A model generated the notes under the pieces. It had not been told where the DNA came from, ran no database searches, and saw only the letters and a list, made by a program, of their open reading frames with translations. The translations under genes and the position numbers were made by a program. From Burkholderiales bacterium (GTDB lineage Bacteria > Pseudomonadota > Gammaproteobacteria > Burkholderiales > Casimicrobiaceae), in the NCBI GenBank assembly GCA_031283405.1, contig JAITBX010000220.1, positions 1 through 5,061 on the forward strand: a stretch of 5,061 nt of DNA, written 5' to 3'. The number at the start of each line of letters is the position of its first letter. Position 1 is the first letter of the stretch. Positions 1 through 4,716 of this stretch are shown one piece after another.

Positions 1-124
1 TGGCATCGAAGGATTGGTTTTGATCGCGCAGCAACAGTTTTGAAGGTTTCTCGCCGACGATGGTTTGCTGTTCGACGATGAATTCGCCGTCGAAGCTCGG
101 TGCCGGAAATCCCTGCCACCCTGC
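1..124 (-). pseudogene. recJ: 5'-truncated fragment of RecJ (single-stranded-DNA-specific 5'-3' exonuclease), C-terminal region, continuing past the window edge
   Basis: The minus strand from 124 down to 1 reads as about 41 codons, including GFPAPSFDGEFIVEQQ and then IVGEKPSKLLLRDQ and SFDA. This matches the conserved C-terminal RecJ stretch, which from memory has the form GPWGQ-FPEP-FDGEF--QQ-IVGEKHLK-L, then LDAI. RecJ degrades single-stranded DNA 5' to 3' in RecF-pathway recombination and mismatch repair. The roughly 450 upstream residues, including the DHH catalytic domain, are absent: the sequence before it is the end of the lipoprotein gene. In the recJ frame there is a TGA at 181-179 and no ATG, GTG or TTG between it and the match, so no start is available. 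The usual WGQ is reduced to WQ (118-113), placing the break near 118-125. The identification rests on recalled motif similarity. It could be a real remnant or an assembly join. Confidence 0.72.
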
Positions 125-125
125 A

Positions 126-713
126 TTATTTCTCGATAAACTCGCCGTTGCCGCAGTCGATGCGGCGGATCGGGTAGATCACTTTGCGGTCGGCGCCGTT
201 GAGTTTTCCTTCGACGGTGATGTACATCCAGCCCTTCGTTGCTTTACGGTAAGACAGCGTTTGCGGGAAAGCATCTTCTACGTTGGCGAAGGCGTAAATC
301 GTGCTGTCTTGATCGGCGGTTTCGCCGCTGAATTTGAAGCGATGTTCTTTGTCATCGGGAACGGCAATGACGTAATACACCGCATCGTCACGAATTTCCA
401 TTCGCAGGAATTGGTAGTCCTGTGTTTTTTTGCCGAAAACGGTATGGCTGGTGCCCAGCATCATGTCGCCGCGCAAGGGCAGCCAATGTTCCTGATAGTC
501 GCGGTGGTTGACCGCGCCTTTCCAGCAGCCTTCAAGCCACGCCAGCGGTTTCAGCGGCTCGGCGGCTTCCGGTCTGTTTTCAGGTTGCGTTACAGCGGGA
601 GTGAGGTCGGCGGCGGTCGGCGCTTTGCCTTCTTCTTTGGGCGGTGTTTGGACGCAAGCGCCGAGCAGCAATGCCGCAAACAATAAAGAAGCGTTTTTGA
701 AAAAAGAGTTCAT
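126..713 (-). CDS. DUF6265-like outer-membrane lipoprotein, function unknown
   Basis: This is a 195-residue protein with a short lipoprotein signal peptide: a Lys at position 6, a hydrophobic stretch at 8-17 and the lipobox LGAC with the acylated Cys at 20. Residue +2 is Val, not Asp, which in enterobacteria would favour outer-membrane sorting. Residues 21-56 are a Pro/Glu/Ala-rich linker. Residues 57-165 resemble the DUF6265 family as I remember it: WLEGCW (59-64), QEHW (74-77), MLG (86-87 with the preceding Met), YQFLR (100-104) and a FAN--DAFPQ segment (142-151). I chose the ATG at 713 because it gives a well-formed signal peptide. An in-frame ATG at 749 would add 12 polar residues before the signal. 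The ribosome-binding site is weak (AAGAAAATC before ATG). The gene lies 92 bp after fadL with a palindrome in the gap, so it may have its own transcript. No biochemical role can be assigned. Confidence 0.8.
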   Translation of the reverse strand: MNSFFKNASLLFAALLLGACVQTPPKEEGKAPTAADLTPAVTQPENRPEAAEPLKPLAWLEGCWKGAVNHRDYQEHWLPLRGDMMLGTSHTVFGKKTQDYQFLRMEIRDDAVYYVIAVPDDKEHRFKFSGETADQDSTIYAFANVEDAFPQTLSYRKATKGWMYITVEGKLNGADRKVIYPIRRIDCGNGEFIEK

Positions 714-727
714 GATTTTCTTGTCTG

Positions 728-737
728 AAAATATTTT
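728..737. promoter_or_regulatory. AT-rich 10-bp palindrome just upstream of the lipoprotein gene, possible promoter core
   Basis: AAAATATTTT is a perfect palindrome 15 bp upstream of the ATG at 713, in the most AT-rich patch of the fadL-lipoprotein gap. It contains a TATTTT hexamer that could act as a -10 element on the minus strand, but I see no good -35 at the right distance. If it were a -10 element, the leader would be very short. This is a weak candidate only. Confidence 0.2.
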
Positions 738-758
738 GAGGTGCCACATGATACATCA

Positions 759-782
759 CCCTCTCCCGCAAGCGGGAGAGGG
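759..782. repeat. Perfect palindrome, 11-bp arms and 2-nt centre, between fadL and the lipoprotein gene
   Basis: Arms CCCTCTCCCGC (759-769) and GCGGGAGAGGG (772-782) are exact reverse complements around AA. The type CCCTCTCCCGC--GCGGGAGAGGG is one I recognise as a recurrent intergenic palindrome in many proteobacterial genomes. It sits between the fadL stop (806) and the lipoprotein start (713). For minus-strand transcripts leaving fadL the T-run (from AAAAA at 784-788) lies before the hairpin, not after it, so it is not a canonical intrinsic terminator. The RNA hairpin would nevertheless be very stable and could protect the fadL mRNA 3' end or attenuate read-through. Confidence 0.75.
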
Positions 783-805
783 GAAAAACGGATTGGATAA
801 ATGTG

Positions 806-2215
806 TCAGAACGTATAAGTGAACTGCATCGACGCCACGGTTGCGTAATCGTCGAAATGGCCGTCGAGTGTGCCGTTCGCCAGCGCGTTACCGGCGTTTT
901 CGTGGATGGGCGCGTTCTTGGCAAACAGGTAGGCGAAACCGACATCAAGCTTCATTTGTTTGTTGAACGCATATTGACCGCCGATGCTCAACCAGTAACG
1001 GTCGGCGTCGGGCAATCGCGGCGTGCGATAGGCGTCTTGAACCGGCGATTGGTCGAAGGCGGCGCCGGCGCGCAGCAGCCAGTGGTCGTCGAAGCGATAG
1101 TTGCCGCCGACTGAAAAGCGCCATGTATTCTTGAACCACTCCGGCGTGCTTTGCAGCACGGAACCGTTGGTGCGGGTGAACGTCAATTCCTTGAGCGACG
1201 ACCAGCCTGTCCATTGAATGTCGGCCATCAAATCGAGCTTGGGCGTGACTTGCCGGAAGAACGACACGTTGGCAGTTTGCGGCAGGGTGATGTCGGAGTG
1301 AACTTTGCCGTTGTAAAGCGCGGCGCCGTTCACGCCGTTGGCGAGGCTGCCGACGATGGGCGCCAGCGCAGCGGGAACGCCGTCGAGCGACGGGTTGTCG
1401 AAGGTGACTGTGCCGTCGATCTTGTGTTTGATTTTTGAACGGTACGCAACGCCGACGCGCGTGGCTGAATCGAACTCGTAGAGAGCGCCGACGTTCCAGC
1501 CCCAGGCGTTGTTGTGTCCCTTGACGTTGGAGACGCTGTCGAGGCCGCCGGTCGCGCCCATGATGGCGGGAATCATTTCGGGCGGCAAGAGGCCGGCGCC
1601 GGCGGCGTTTTGCGCAGCCGAGCCGAGCGCTGCCGAATAGTTGACGGCGCTGGAAAAAGCCGCGTGCACATATTGCCAGTTGACACCCAAACCCAAACTC
1701 AGTTTATCGGTGGGCTTGAATGAAACCGCCGGATTGACGTTGATCGTTTGAACTTCCGATTTCAACGCTTGATAGCGTCCCATCCAAGTGTTGTTGTAAT
1801 CGGTCGCCAGACCGTAAGGGGCGCCGACGCCGAGGCCGACCGCCCAGCGATCGTTGATCGGCAACGCCAAATAAAAGTTGCCGAGGAAATTGCCGTAACC
1901 GGCATCGCCACCTTCGTTGCCCAAAGGCTGGCTGAGCGCCGGTTGTGATTGTTCGTTCCGAAACGTCATCGACGGCGTGGCAAGATGCAGCGCGCCGACG
2001 ATTTGCGCCGATTTGCGCATCGACAAGGTTGCAGGGTTGTAGAACATCGACGACGCATCCGCGCCTTCCGCCGCGCCTCCGGCAAACGCGCTGCCCACCC
2101 CGCTGGCGCTTTGCTCCTGCAATGCAAAAGCCGCTGCTTGCGCTTGCACGCACATGCCGCTCAAGCCGGTACTGACGGCAACGGCCAACGCTATTTTTTT
2201 CACACTCGCTTTCAT
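806..2215 (-). CDS. fadL: FadL-family outer-membrane long-chain fatty acid transporter
   Basis: This is a 469-residue outer-membrane beta-barrel of the FadL/OmpP1/TodX family, which takes up long-chain fatty acids or other hydrophobic molecules by lateral diffusion. The Sec signal peptide has KKIALAVAV at 6-14 and a likely cleavage after the AQA at 25-27. The mature start AAFALQEQSASG followed by an Ala/Gly-rich segment and the NPA motif (60-62) is the family's N-terminal hatch signature. The rest shows alternating aromatic and polar strands, for example WGWNVGALYEF and RVGVAYRSKIKHK. It ends in YTF, the C-terminal Phe recognised by the BAM machinery. Its length is slightly above E. coli FadL. 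GAAGGAG (2226-2220) lies 4 nt before the ATG, a strong site that fixes the start. It follows fadD by 32 bp and is almost certainly co-transcribed with it. That context favours fatty acids over aromatic hydrocarbons, although some FadL relatives carry the latter. Confidence 0.95.
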   Translation of the reverse strand: MKASVKKIALAVAVSTGLSGMCVQAQAAAFALQEQSASGVGSAFAGGAAEGADASSMFYNPATLSMRKSAQIVGALHLATPSMTFRNEQSQPALSQPLGNEGGDAGYGNFLGNFYLALPINDRWAVGLGVGAPYGLATDYNNTWMGRYQALKSEVQTINVNPAVSFKPTDKLSLGLGVNWQYVHAAFSSAVNYSAALGSAAQNAAGAGLLPPEMIPAIMGATGGLDSVSNVKGHNNAWGWNVGALYEFDSATRVGVAYRSKIKHKIDGTVTFDNPSLDGVPAALAPIVGSLANGVNGAALYNGKVHSDITLPQTANVSFFRQVTPKLDLMADIQWTGWSSLKELTFTRTNGSVLQSTPEWFKNTWRFSVGGNYRFDDHWLLRAGAAFDQSPVQDAYRTPRLPDADRYWLSIGGQYAFNKQMKLDVGFAYLFAKNAPIHENAGNALANGTLDGHFDDYATVASMQFTYTF

Positions 2216-2247
2216 GGCACTCCTTCAAGGCTGATTAAAAGGGAAGT

Positions 2248-3936
2248 CTACGCACTTTTTTTTGCAACATTTTCTTCCACCGCCGGTTGCCGCAATTCGC
2301 GGCGCAAAACTTTACCGATGGTGTTTTTCGGAAGCTCTTCACGAAACTCTATTCGTCGCGGCAATTTGTAACCCGCCAGATTGGAACGGCAAAATTTGAT
2401 CAATTCTTCCGAGGTCAACTCCGGATTGCGCTTGACGACGAAAAGTTTGACCACTTCGCCGGTGCGCTCGTCGGGAACGCCGATCGCCGCGCATTCAAGC
2501 ACGCCCGGATGGGTCAGCGCCACCGTTTCGACTTCGGTCGGATAAACATTAAAGCCCGAAACCAGAATCATGTCTTTCTTGCGATCGACGATCGTGAATT
2601 GGCCGCGCTCATCCATCACCGCCATGTCGCCGGTCAAAAAGAAACCGTCGGCAGTTTTTGCGCGCTCGGTTTCATCGGGTCGCTTCCAGTAGCCTTGCGT
2701 GACTTGCGGGCCGCGAATGCAAAGTTCGCCGACTTGACCGACGCCGACGTCTTTTCCGTTATCGTCGCGCAACGCAACTTCCGTTGACGGAATCGGCATG
2801 CCGATCGAGCCGCAACTGTCGGCGTCCAATCGCGTGATGATGGCCGCCGGTGAAGTTTCGGACAAGCCATAACCTTCCGACAAAGGCTTGCCGGTTACCT
2901 CCCGCCAGCGTTTGGCCGTTGCCGGTTGCAGCGCCATCGCGCCGCCCAGCGAAATGCGCAGGCTGGAGAAATCGATTTTACGAAAATCGGAATTGTTGAG
3001 CAGCGCGTTGAACAACGAATTGACGCCGGTGATGATGGAAAATTTGTAGCGGCTGATTTCCTTGACCATCTTGGGAATGTTGCGCGGATTGGTGATGAGC
3101 ACACTTTCGGCGCCGATCACCATCATCAGCAAACAGTTGGCCACCATTGAAAAAACATGGTACAGCGGCAACGGCGTAATCATGATTTGCCGTTCGTCGA
3201 GATTGAGGAAGGGCTTGACCCACGCCAGCACTTGCGACAGATTGGCGATGATGTTGCCGTGCGTCAGAATCGCGCCTTTGGGCACGCCGGTTGTGCCGCC
3301 GGTGTATTGCAGAAAAGCGATGTCGGCGGAGTCGGTTTCGACCGGCGTCAATTTCATCCGACGGCCACGGTTCAGAATATCGGTAAAGTAAACCGCGTTC
3401 GGCAACGAAAAAGACGCCACTTTTTTCGTCAGATGCCGCAACACGAAGTCGATGATGATCCCCTTGAAGCCCATCTCTTCGCCGATCGTGGTGAGGATGA
3501 CGCGGCGCACTTGAGTTTTGTCGAGAACCGTTTCCAGCGTGTGCGCGAAATTTTCGGCGACGACGATCATCTCCGCGCCCGAATCGTTCAACTGATATTG
3601 CAATTCGCGCGCTTTGTAGAGCGGGTTGACGTTGACGACGATGGCGCCGATGCGCAGCAAGGCAAACAAACACACTGGATACTGCAGAATGTTCGGCATC
3701 ATCAGCGCTACCCGTGAACCCTTAGTGATGCCTTGCGATTGCAGCCACGCGCCGAATGCGGCGGAAAGTTCGTCGAGCTTGCGAAACGTGACGGTGTGCC
3801 CCATGCAGGAATAAGCGGGGCGCTCGGCAAACTGCTTGATGCTGAGCGCGAACAGCGTGTTGATCGAAAGCGACGGATCGAGATTCACCGTCGCCGGAAC
3901 TCCCTCCGGATAATGCTCAAGCCAAATCGGATTCAT
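2248..3936 (-). CDS. fadD: Long-chain fatty-acid--CoA ligase (acyl-CoA synthetase)
   Basis: This 562-residue member of the ANL adenylating superfamily activates long-chain fatty acids to acyl-CoA via an acyl-AMP intermediate, at the cytoplasmic side of the inner membrane. Motifs occur in order: the P-loop YTGGTTGVPKG (211-221), LPLYH (256-260), GGAMAL (331-336), the adenine-binding GYGLSETSP (355-363), GELCIRGPQVTQGYW (403-417), TGD (435-437), the hinge and FACS signature starting DRKKDMILVSGFNVYPTE (451-468), and the C-terminal catalytic Lys in NTIGKVLRREL (538-548, Lys542). All expected catalytic residues are present and the length is normal for FadD. AGGAG (3946-3942) lies 5 nt before the ATG and supports the start. 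The next gene, fadL, begins 32 bp after the stop, giving a paired uptake and activation unit. The final codons contain a run of eight A residues (plus-strand T run, 2256-2263). Confidence 0.96.
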   Translation of the reverse strand: MNPIWLEHYPEGVPATVNLDPSLSINTLFALSIKQFAERPAYSCMGHTVTFRKLDELSAAFGAWLQSQGITKGSRVALMMPNILQYPVCLFALLRIGAIVVNVNPLYKARELQYQLNDSGAEMIVVAENFAHTLETVLDKTQVRRVILTTIGEEMGFKGIIIDFVLRHLTKKVASFSLPNAVYFTDILNRGRRMKLTPVETDSADIAFLQYTGGTTGVPKGAILTHGNIIANLSQVLAWVKPFLNLDERQIMITPLPLYHVFSMVANCLLMMVIGAESVLITNPRNIPKMVKEISRYKFSIITGVNSLFNALLNNSDFRKIDFSSLRISLGGAMALQPATAKRWREVTGKPLSEGYGLSETSPAAIITRLDADSCGSIGMPIPSTEVALRDDNGKDVGVGQVGELCIRGPQVTQGYWKRPDETERAKTADGFFLTGDMAVMDERGQFTIVDRKKDMILVSGFNVYPTEVETVALTHPGVLECAAIGVPDERTGEVVKLFVVKRNPELTSEELIKFCRSNLAGYKLPRRIEFREELPKNTIGKVLRRELRQPAVEENVAKKSA

Positions 3937-4018
3937 AAGCGCTCCTGCGTTCTCCCCTTTGCGCGAGTGTCAGCCTCGTTTGTGTTGCGGCGTTGTTTGT
4001 TGCATCGGCTGCTGTTGC

Positions 4019-4041
4019 CACGGTCTTGTTTGCACGGTCTT
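4019..4041. repeat. Two 9-bp direct repeats (CACGGTCTT) upstream of fadD
   Basis: CACGGTCTT occurs at 4019-4027 and again at 4033-4041, 14 bp start to start, between the possible fadD -10 hexamer and the fadD start. On the minus strand both read AAGACCGTG followed by a GCAA-like continuation. The position suits a regulator site or a translational leader element, but two short copies may be chance. No known FadR, PsrA or TetR-type operator is recognised. Confidence 0.35.
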
Positions 4042-4052
4042 TTGAGAAAGGG

Positions 4053-4058
4053 ATTGTA
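4053..4058 (-). promoter_or_regulatory. Possible -10 hexamer (TACAAT) for fadD-fadL
   Basis: The minus strand reads TACAAT here, five of six matches to the sigma-70 -10 consensus, leaving a leader of roughly 110 nt before fadD. The matching -35 position (GTGGTA or TGGTAA, depending on spacing) agrees at only three of six positions. It would need an activator or be a weak promoter. This is a candidate only. Confidence 0.22.
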
Positions 4059-4093
4059 CACGCTGGCGCATACCTTACCACCGGAACGAGGCG

Positions 4094-4122
4094 AAAAACA
4101 GGGACGTCGTATCGGAGCGTCC
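4094..4122 (-). terminator. Weak intrinsic-terminator candidate after the HMA-protein gene
   Basis: On the minus strand GGACG (4122-4118) can pair with CGTCC (4106-4102) around an 11-nt loop, followed by CTG and then five T residues (4098-4094). It sits about 80-110 nt after the HMA stop codon and before the possible fadD -10. A 5-bp stem is short for an efficient terminator, and an alternative 5-bp hairpin TCGGA/TCCGA overlaps it, so the call is tentative. Confidence 0.25.
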
Positions 4123-4202
4123 GACCTTCTTTTTGCGCGTTATGATGTACTAGAACACAGATAAAAGAGGTTTTTTGATAAAAGCCGGTGAGTTAGCGCC
4201 TG

Positions 4203-4436
4203 TTAAGCGGAAATGTCCAAAGACGTTGAGGCATCAAAACCGGCGTCTTCAACGGCGGCAACGAGCGCAGCGGGCGCGGTTTGCGCGGCGTCGTAGCGCA
4301 CGGTGGCGCGTTTGTCATCGAGCGATACCGTAACTTCGATAACCCCCGGCGCTACTTTCAAAGCGCGAGTGACACTGGCAACGCAACCTTGACACGTCAT
4401 GCCGTCAATATGAAATGTGACGGTTGTGAAACTCAT
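4203..4436 (-). CDS. copZ: CopZ-like heavy-metal-associated (HMA) domain copper chaperone
   Basis: This is a 77-residue stand-alone HMA domain. The metal-binding loop GMTCQGC at 12-18 supplies Cys15 and Cys18, the pair that binds Cu(I) in Atx1/CopZ-type chaperones. The rest follows the beta-alpha-beta-beta-alpha-beta ferredoxin-like plan: strand TTVTFHID (4-11), helix VASVTRALKVAPGV (19-32), strands IEVTVSLDD and RATVRYD, and helix TAPAALVAAVEDAGF. The family length of about 65-80 residues is met and there is no signal peptide, so the protein is cytoplasmic. AAAGGA (4448-4443) lies 6 nt before the ATG. The gene follows a copper-type P1B ATPase on the same strand, though 277 bp away, which supports Cu(I) delivery to that pump. 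The CXXC loop alone cannot exclude mercury or another soft metal. The symbol is by similarity of type, not proven orthology. Confidence 0.88.
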   Translation of the reverse strand: MSFTTVTFHIDGMTCQGCVASVTRALKVAPGVIEVTVSLDDKRATVRYDAAQTAPAALVAAVEDAGFDASTSLDISA

Positions 4437-4457
4437 GATGAATCCTTTCTTTCAAGA

Positions 4458-4488
4458 GGCGCTGATCGCTGAAAAAGATCAGAGCGCC
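4458..4488. repeat. Bulged hairpin in the leader of the HMA-protein gene
   Basis: GGCG (4458-4461) plus CTGATC (4462-4467) pairs with GATCAG (4477-4482) plus CGCC (4485-4488). There is a 9-nt loop (4468-4476) and a 2-nt AG bulge at 4483-4484. On the minus strand it ends about 10 nt before the AAAGGA ribosome-binding site of the HMA gene, so in a read-through or local transcript it would be a 5'-leader stem-loop. Its function is unknown. Confidence 0.5.
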
Positions 4489-4513
4489 GACACCGGTATC
4501 GTATCAGGAATCG

Positions 4514-4532
4514 GAATGTCGGGGCGACATTC
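4514..4532. repeat. Perfect inverted repeat, 8-bp arms and 3-nt loop
   Basis: GAATGTCG (4514-4521) and CGACATTC (4525-4532) are exact reverse complements around GGG. It lies directly beside the 4540-4558 element and may be one composite repeat with it. There is no T-run on either side, so a terminator role is not supported. Confidence 0.7.
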
Positions 4533-4539
4533 TGCGCTG

Positions 4540-4558
4540 CCCTTCGGCAAGCTCAGGG
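4540..4558. repeat. Dispersed-repeat-like element CCCTTCGGCAAGCTCAGGG
   Basis: The 19-bp element is an imperfect palindrome with CCCT/AGGG ends. I recognise CCCTTCG-CAAGCTCAGGG as a motif that recurs between genes in various bacterial genomes; this is from memory, not a search. The end overlaps a small GGGTG-TT-CACCC hairpin at 4556-4567. Confidence 0.6.
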
Positions 4559-4561
4559 TGT

Positions 4562-4636
4562 TCACCCCTCCGCAGGAAGGGAATTTTCCTTGCCTCTTGC
4601 TACGACGCTATCAATTCCCCTCCTTGGAGGGGTGGA
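4562..4636. repeat. Inverted pair of a palindromic element (CCCCTCC--GGAGGGG type)
   Basis: The plus strand at 4613-4636 reads AATTCCCCTCC then TTGGAGGGGTGG. The minus strand from 4585 to 4562 reads AATTCCCTTCC then TGCGGAGGGGTGAA. These are two near-identical copies of one element in opposite orientation, separated by about 27 bp. The first is itself a perfect palindrome (CCCCTCC-TT-GGAGGGG, 4617-4632); the second is slightly degenerate (4565-4581). Together the arms could form a long stem-loop, as in paired REP-type repeats. Confidence 0.65.
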
Positions 4637-4657
4637 GTGTAGAGCCGGGGTGATTTT

Positions 4658-4691
4658 GTGCAAACACGGCGCGCCGTGCGCAACGATGCAC
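4658..4691. repeat. 14-bp perfect palindrome nested in an outer inverted repeat
   Basis: CACGGCGCGCCGTG (4665-4678) is its own reverse complement. Outside it GTGCA (4658-4662) pairs with TGCAC (4687-4691), leaving unequal internal loops of 2 and 8 nt. It lies 23-56 bp after the ATPase stop codon on the minus strand. Only TTT follows the inner hairpin in that direction, so it is a poor intrinsic terminator on its own but would be a strong mRNA 3' structure. Confidence 0.6.
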
Positions 4692-4692
4692 A

Positions 4693-4716
4693 GGCGACCG
4701 AGGGCGGTCGCCCCTA
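4693..4716. repeat. Hairpin element abutting and including the ATPase stop codon
   Basis: GGCGACCG (4693-4700) and CGGTCGCC (4705-4712) are exact reverse complements around AGGG. Read on the minus strand, the element begins GTAGGGGCGACC, and the TAG inside that string (4716-4714) is the stop codon of the copper ATPase. GTAGGGGCGACC-type palindromes are, from memory, a recurrent intergenic family. No T-run follows, so it is not a canonical terminator. Confidence 0.65.

Larger units (their letters stand above)
3937..4202. other. Intergenic region between the HMA-protein gene and fadD
   Basis: No coding sequence on either strand looks real here. The part next to the HMA gene (about 4143-4185) is AT-rich and holds a direct repeat GATAAAAG at 4160-4167 and 4177-4184. 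The middle holds a weak terminator-like hairpin (4094-4122) and a possible minus-strand -10 hexamer (4053-4058). The part nearest fadD contains two copies of CACGGTCTT and several GTTGC words. The region presumably separates copper and fatty-acid transcription units and carries the fadD promoter. Confidence 0.6.
4437..4713. other. Repeat-rich spacer between the copper ATPase and HMA-protein genes
   Basis: These 277 bp contain no convincing gene. They hold at least six inverted-repeat structures, centred near 4472, 4523, 4549, 4573/4625 (an inverted pair), 4671 and 4702. Several resemble short palindromic families that recur between genes in proteobacterial genomes. No promoter or CueR-type operator for the HMA gene is clear, so I cannot say whether it is co-transcribed with the ATPase. 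Confidence 0.7.

Noticed and set aside
85..126. ATG at 126-124 overlapping the lipoprotein stop (TAATG) as a start of a coupled downstream gene
   Set aside because: That frame is one base off the RecJ frame and gives a Ser/Arg/Asn-rich sequence with no similarity. The RecJ frame has no start.
60..686. Long plus-strand open frame over the lipoprotein gene
   Set aside because: It is antisense to a gene with a signal peptide, lipobox and family motifs. Its own translation shows no recognisable domain and no ribosome-binding site.
714..749. Upstream ATG at 749 as the lipoprotein start
   Set aside because: It would place 12 polar, Lys-rich residues before the signal peptide. The ATG at 713 gives a standard lipoprotein N-terminus.
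759..788. Palindrome plus A5 as an intrinsic terminator
   Set aside because: For minus-strand genes the T-run precedes the stem. For the plus strand there is an A-run, not a T-run, after it, and no gene to terminate.
1999..2018. Tandem 10-bp repeat CGATTTGCGC inside fadL
   Set aside because: Only two copies, with a period that is not a multiple of three, within a normal coding stretch (RKSAQIVGA). Probably coincidence.
2287..3717. Several long open frames on the plus strand, and in other minus-strand frames, across fadD
   Set aside because: They are Arg/His/Gln-rich shadow frames of a well-conserved gene whose motifs are all in one minus-strand frame.
3733..4164. Plus-strand open frame of 143 codons reaching from fadD into the spacer
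   Set aside because: Half is antisense to the start of fadD. The rest has Leu/Arg/Cys-rich low-complexity composition with no motif and no good ribosome-binding site.
4437..4716. Spacer repeats as a CRISPR array
   Set aside because: The elements differ in sequence, are palindromic, and show no regular repeat-spacer period.
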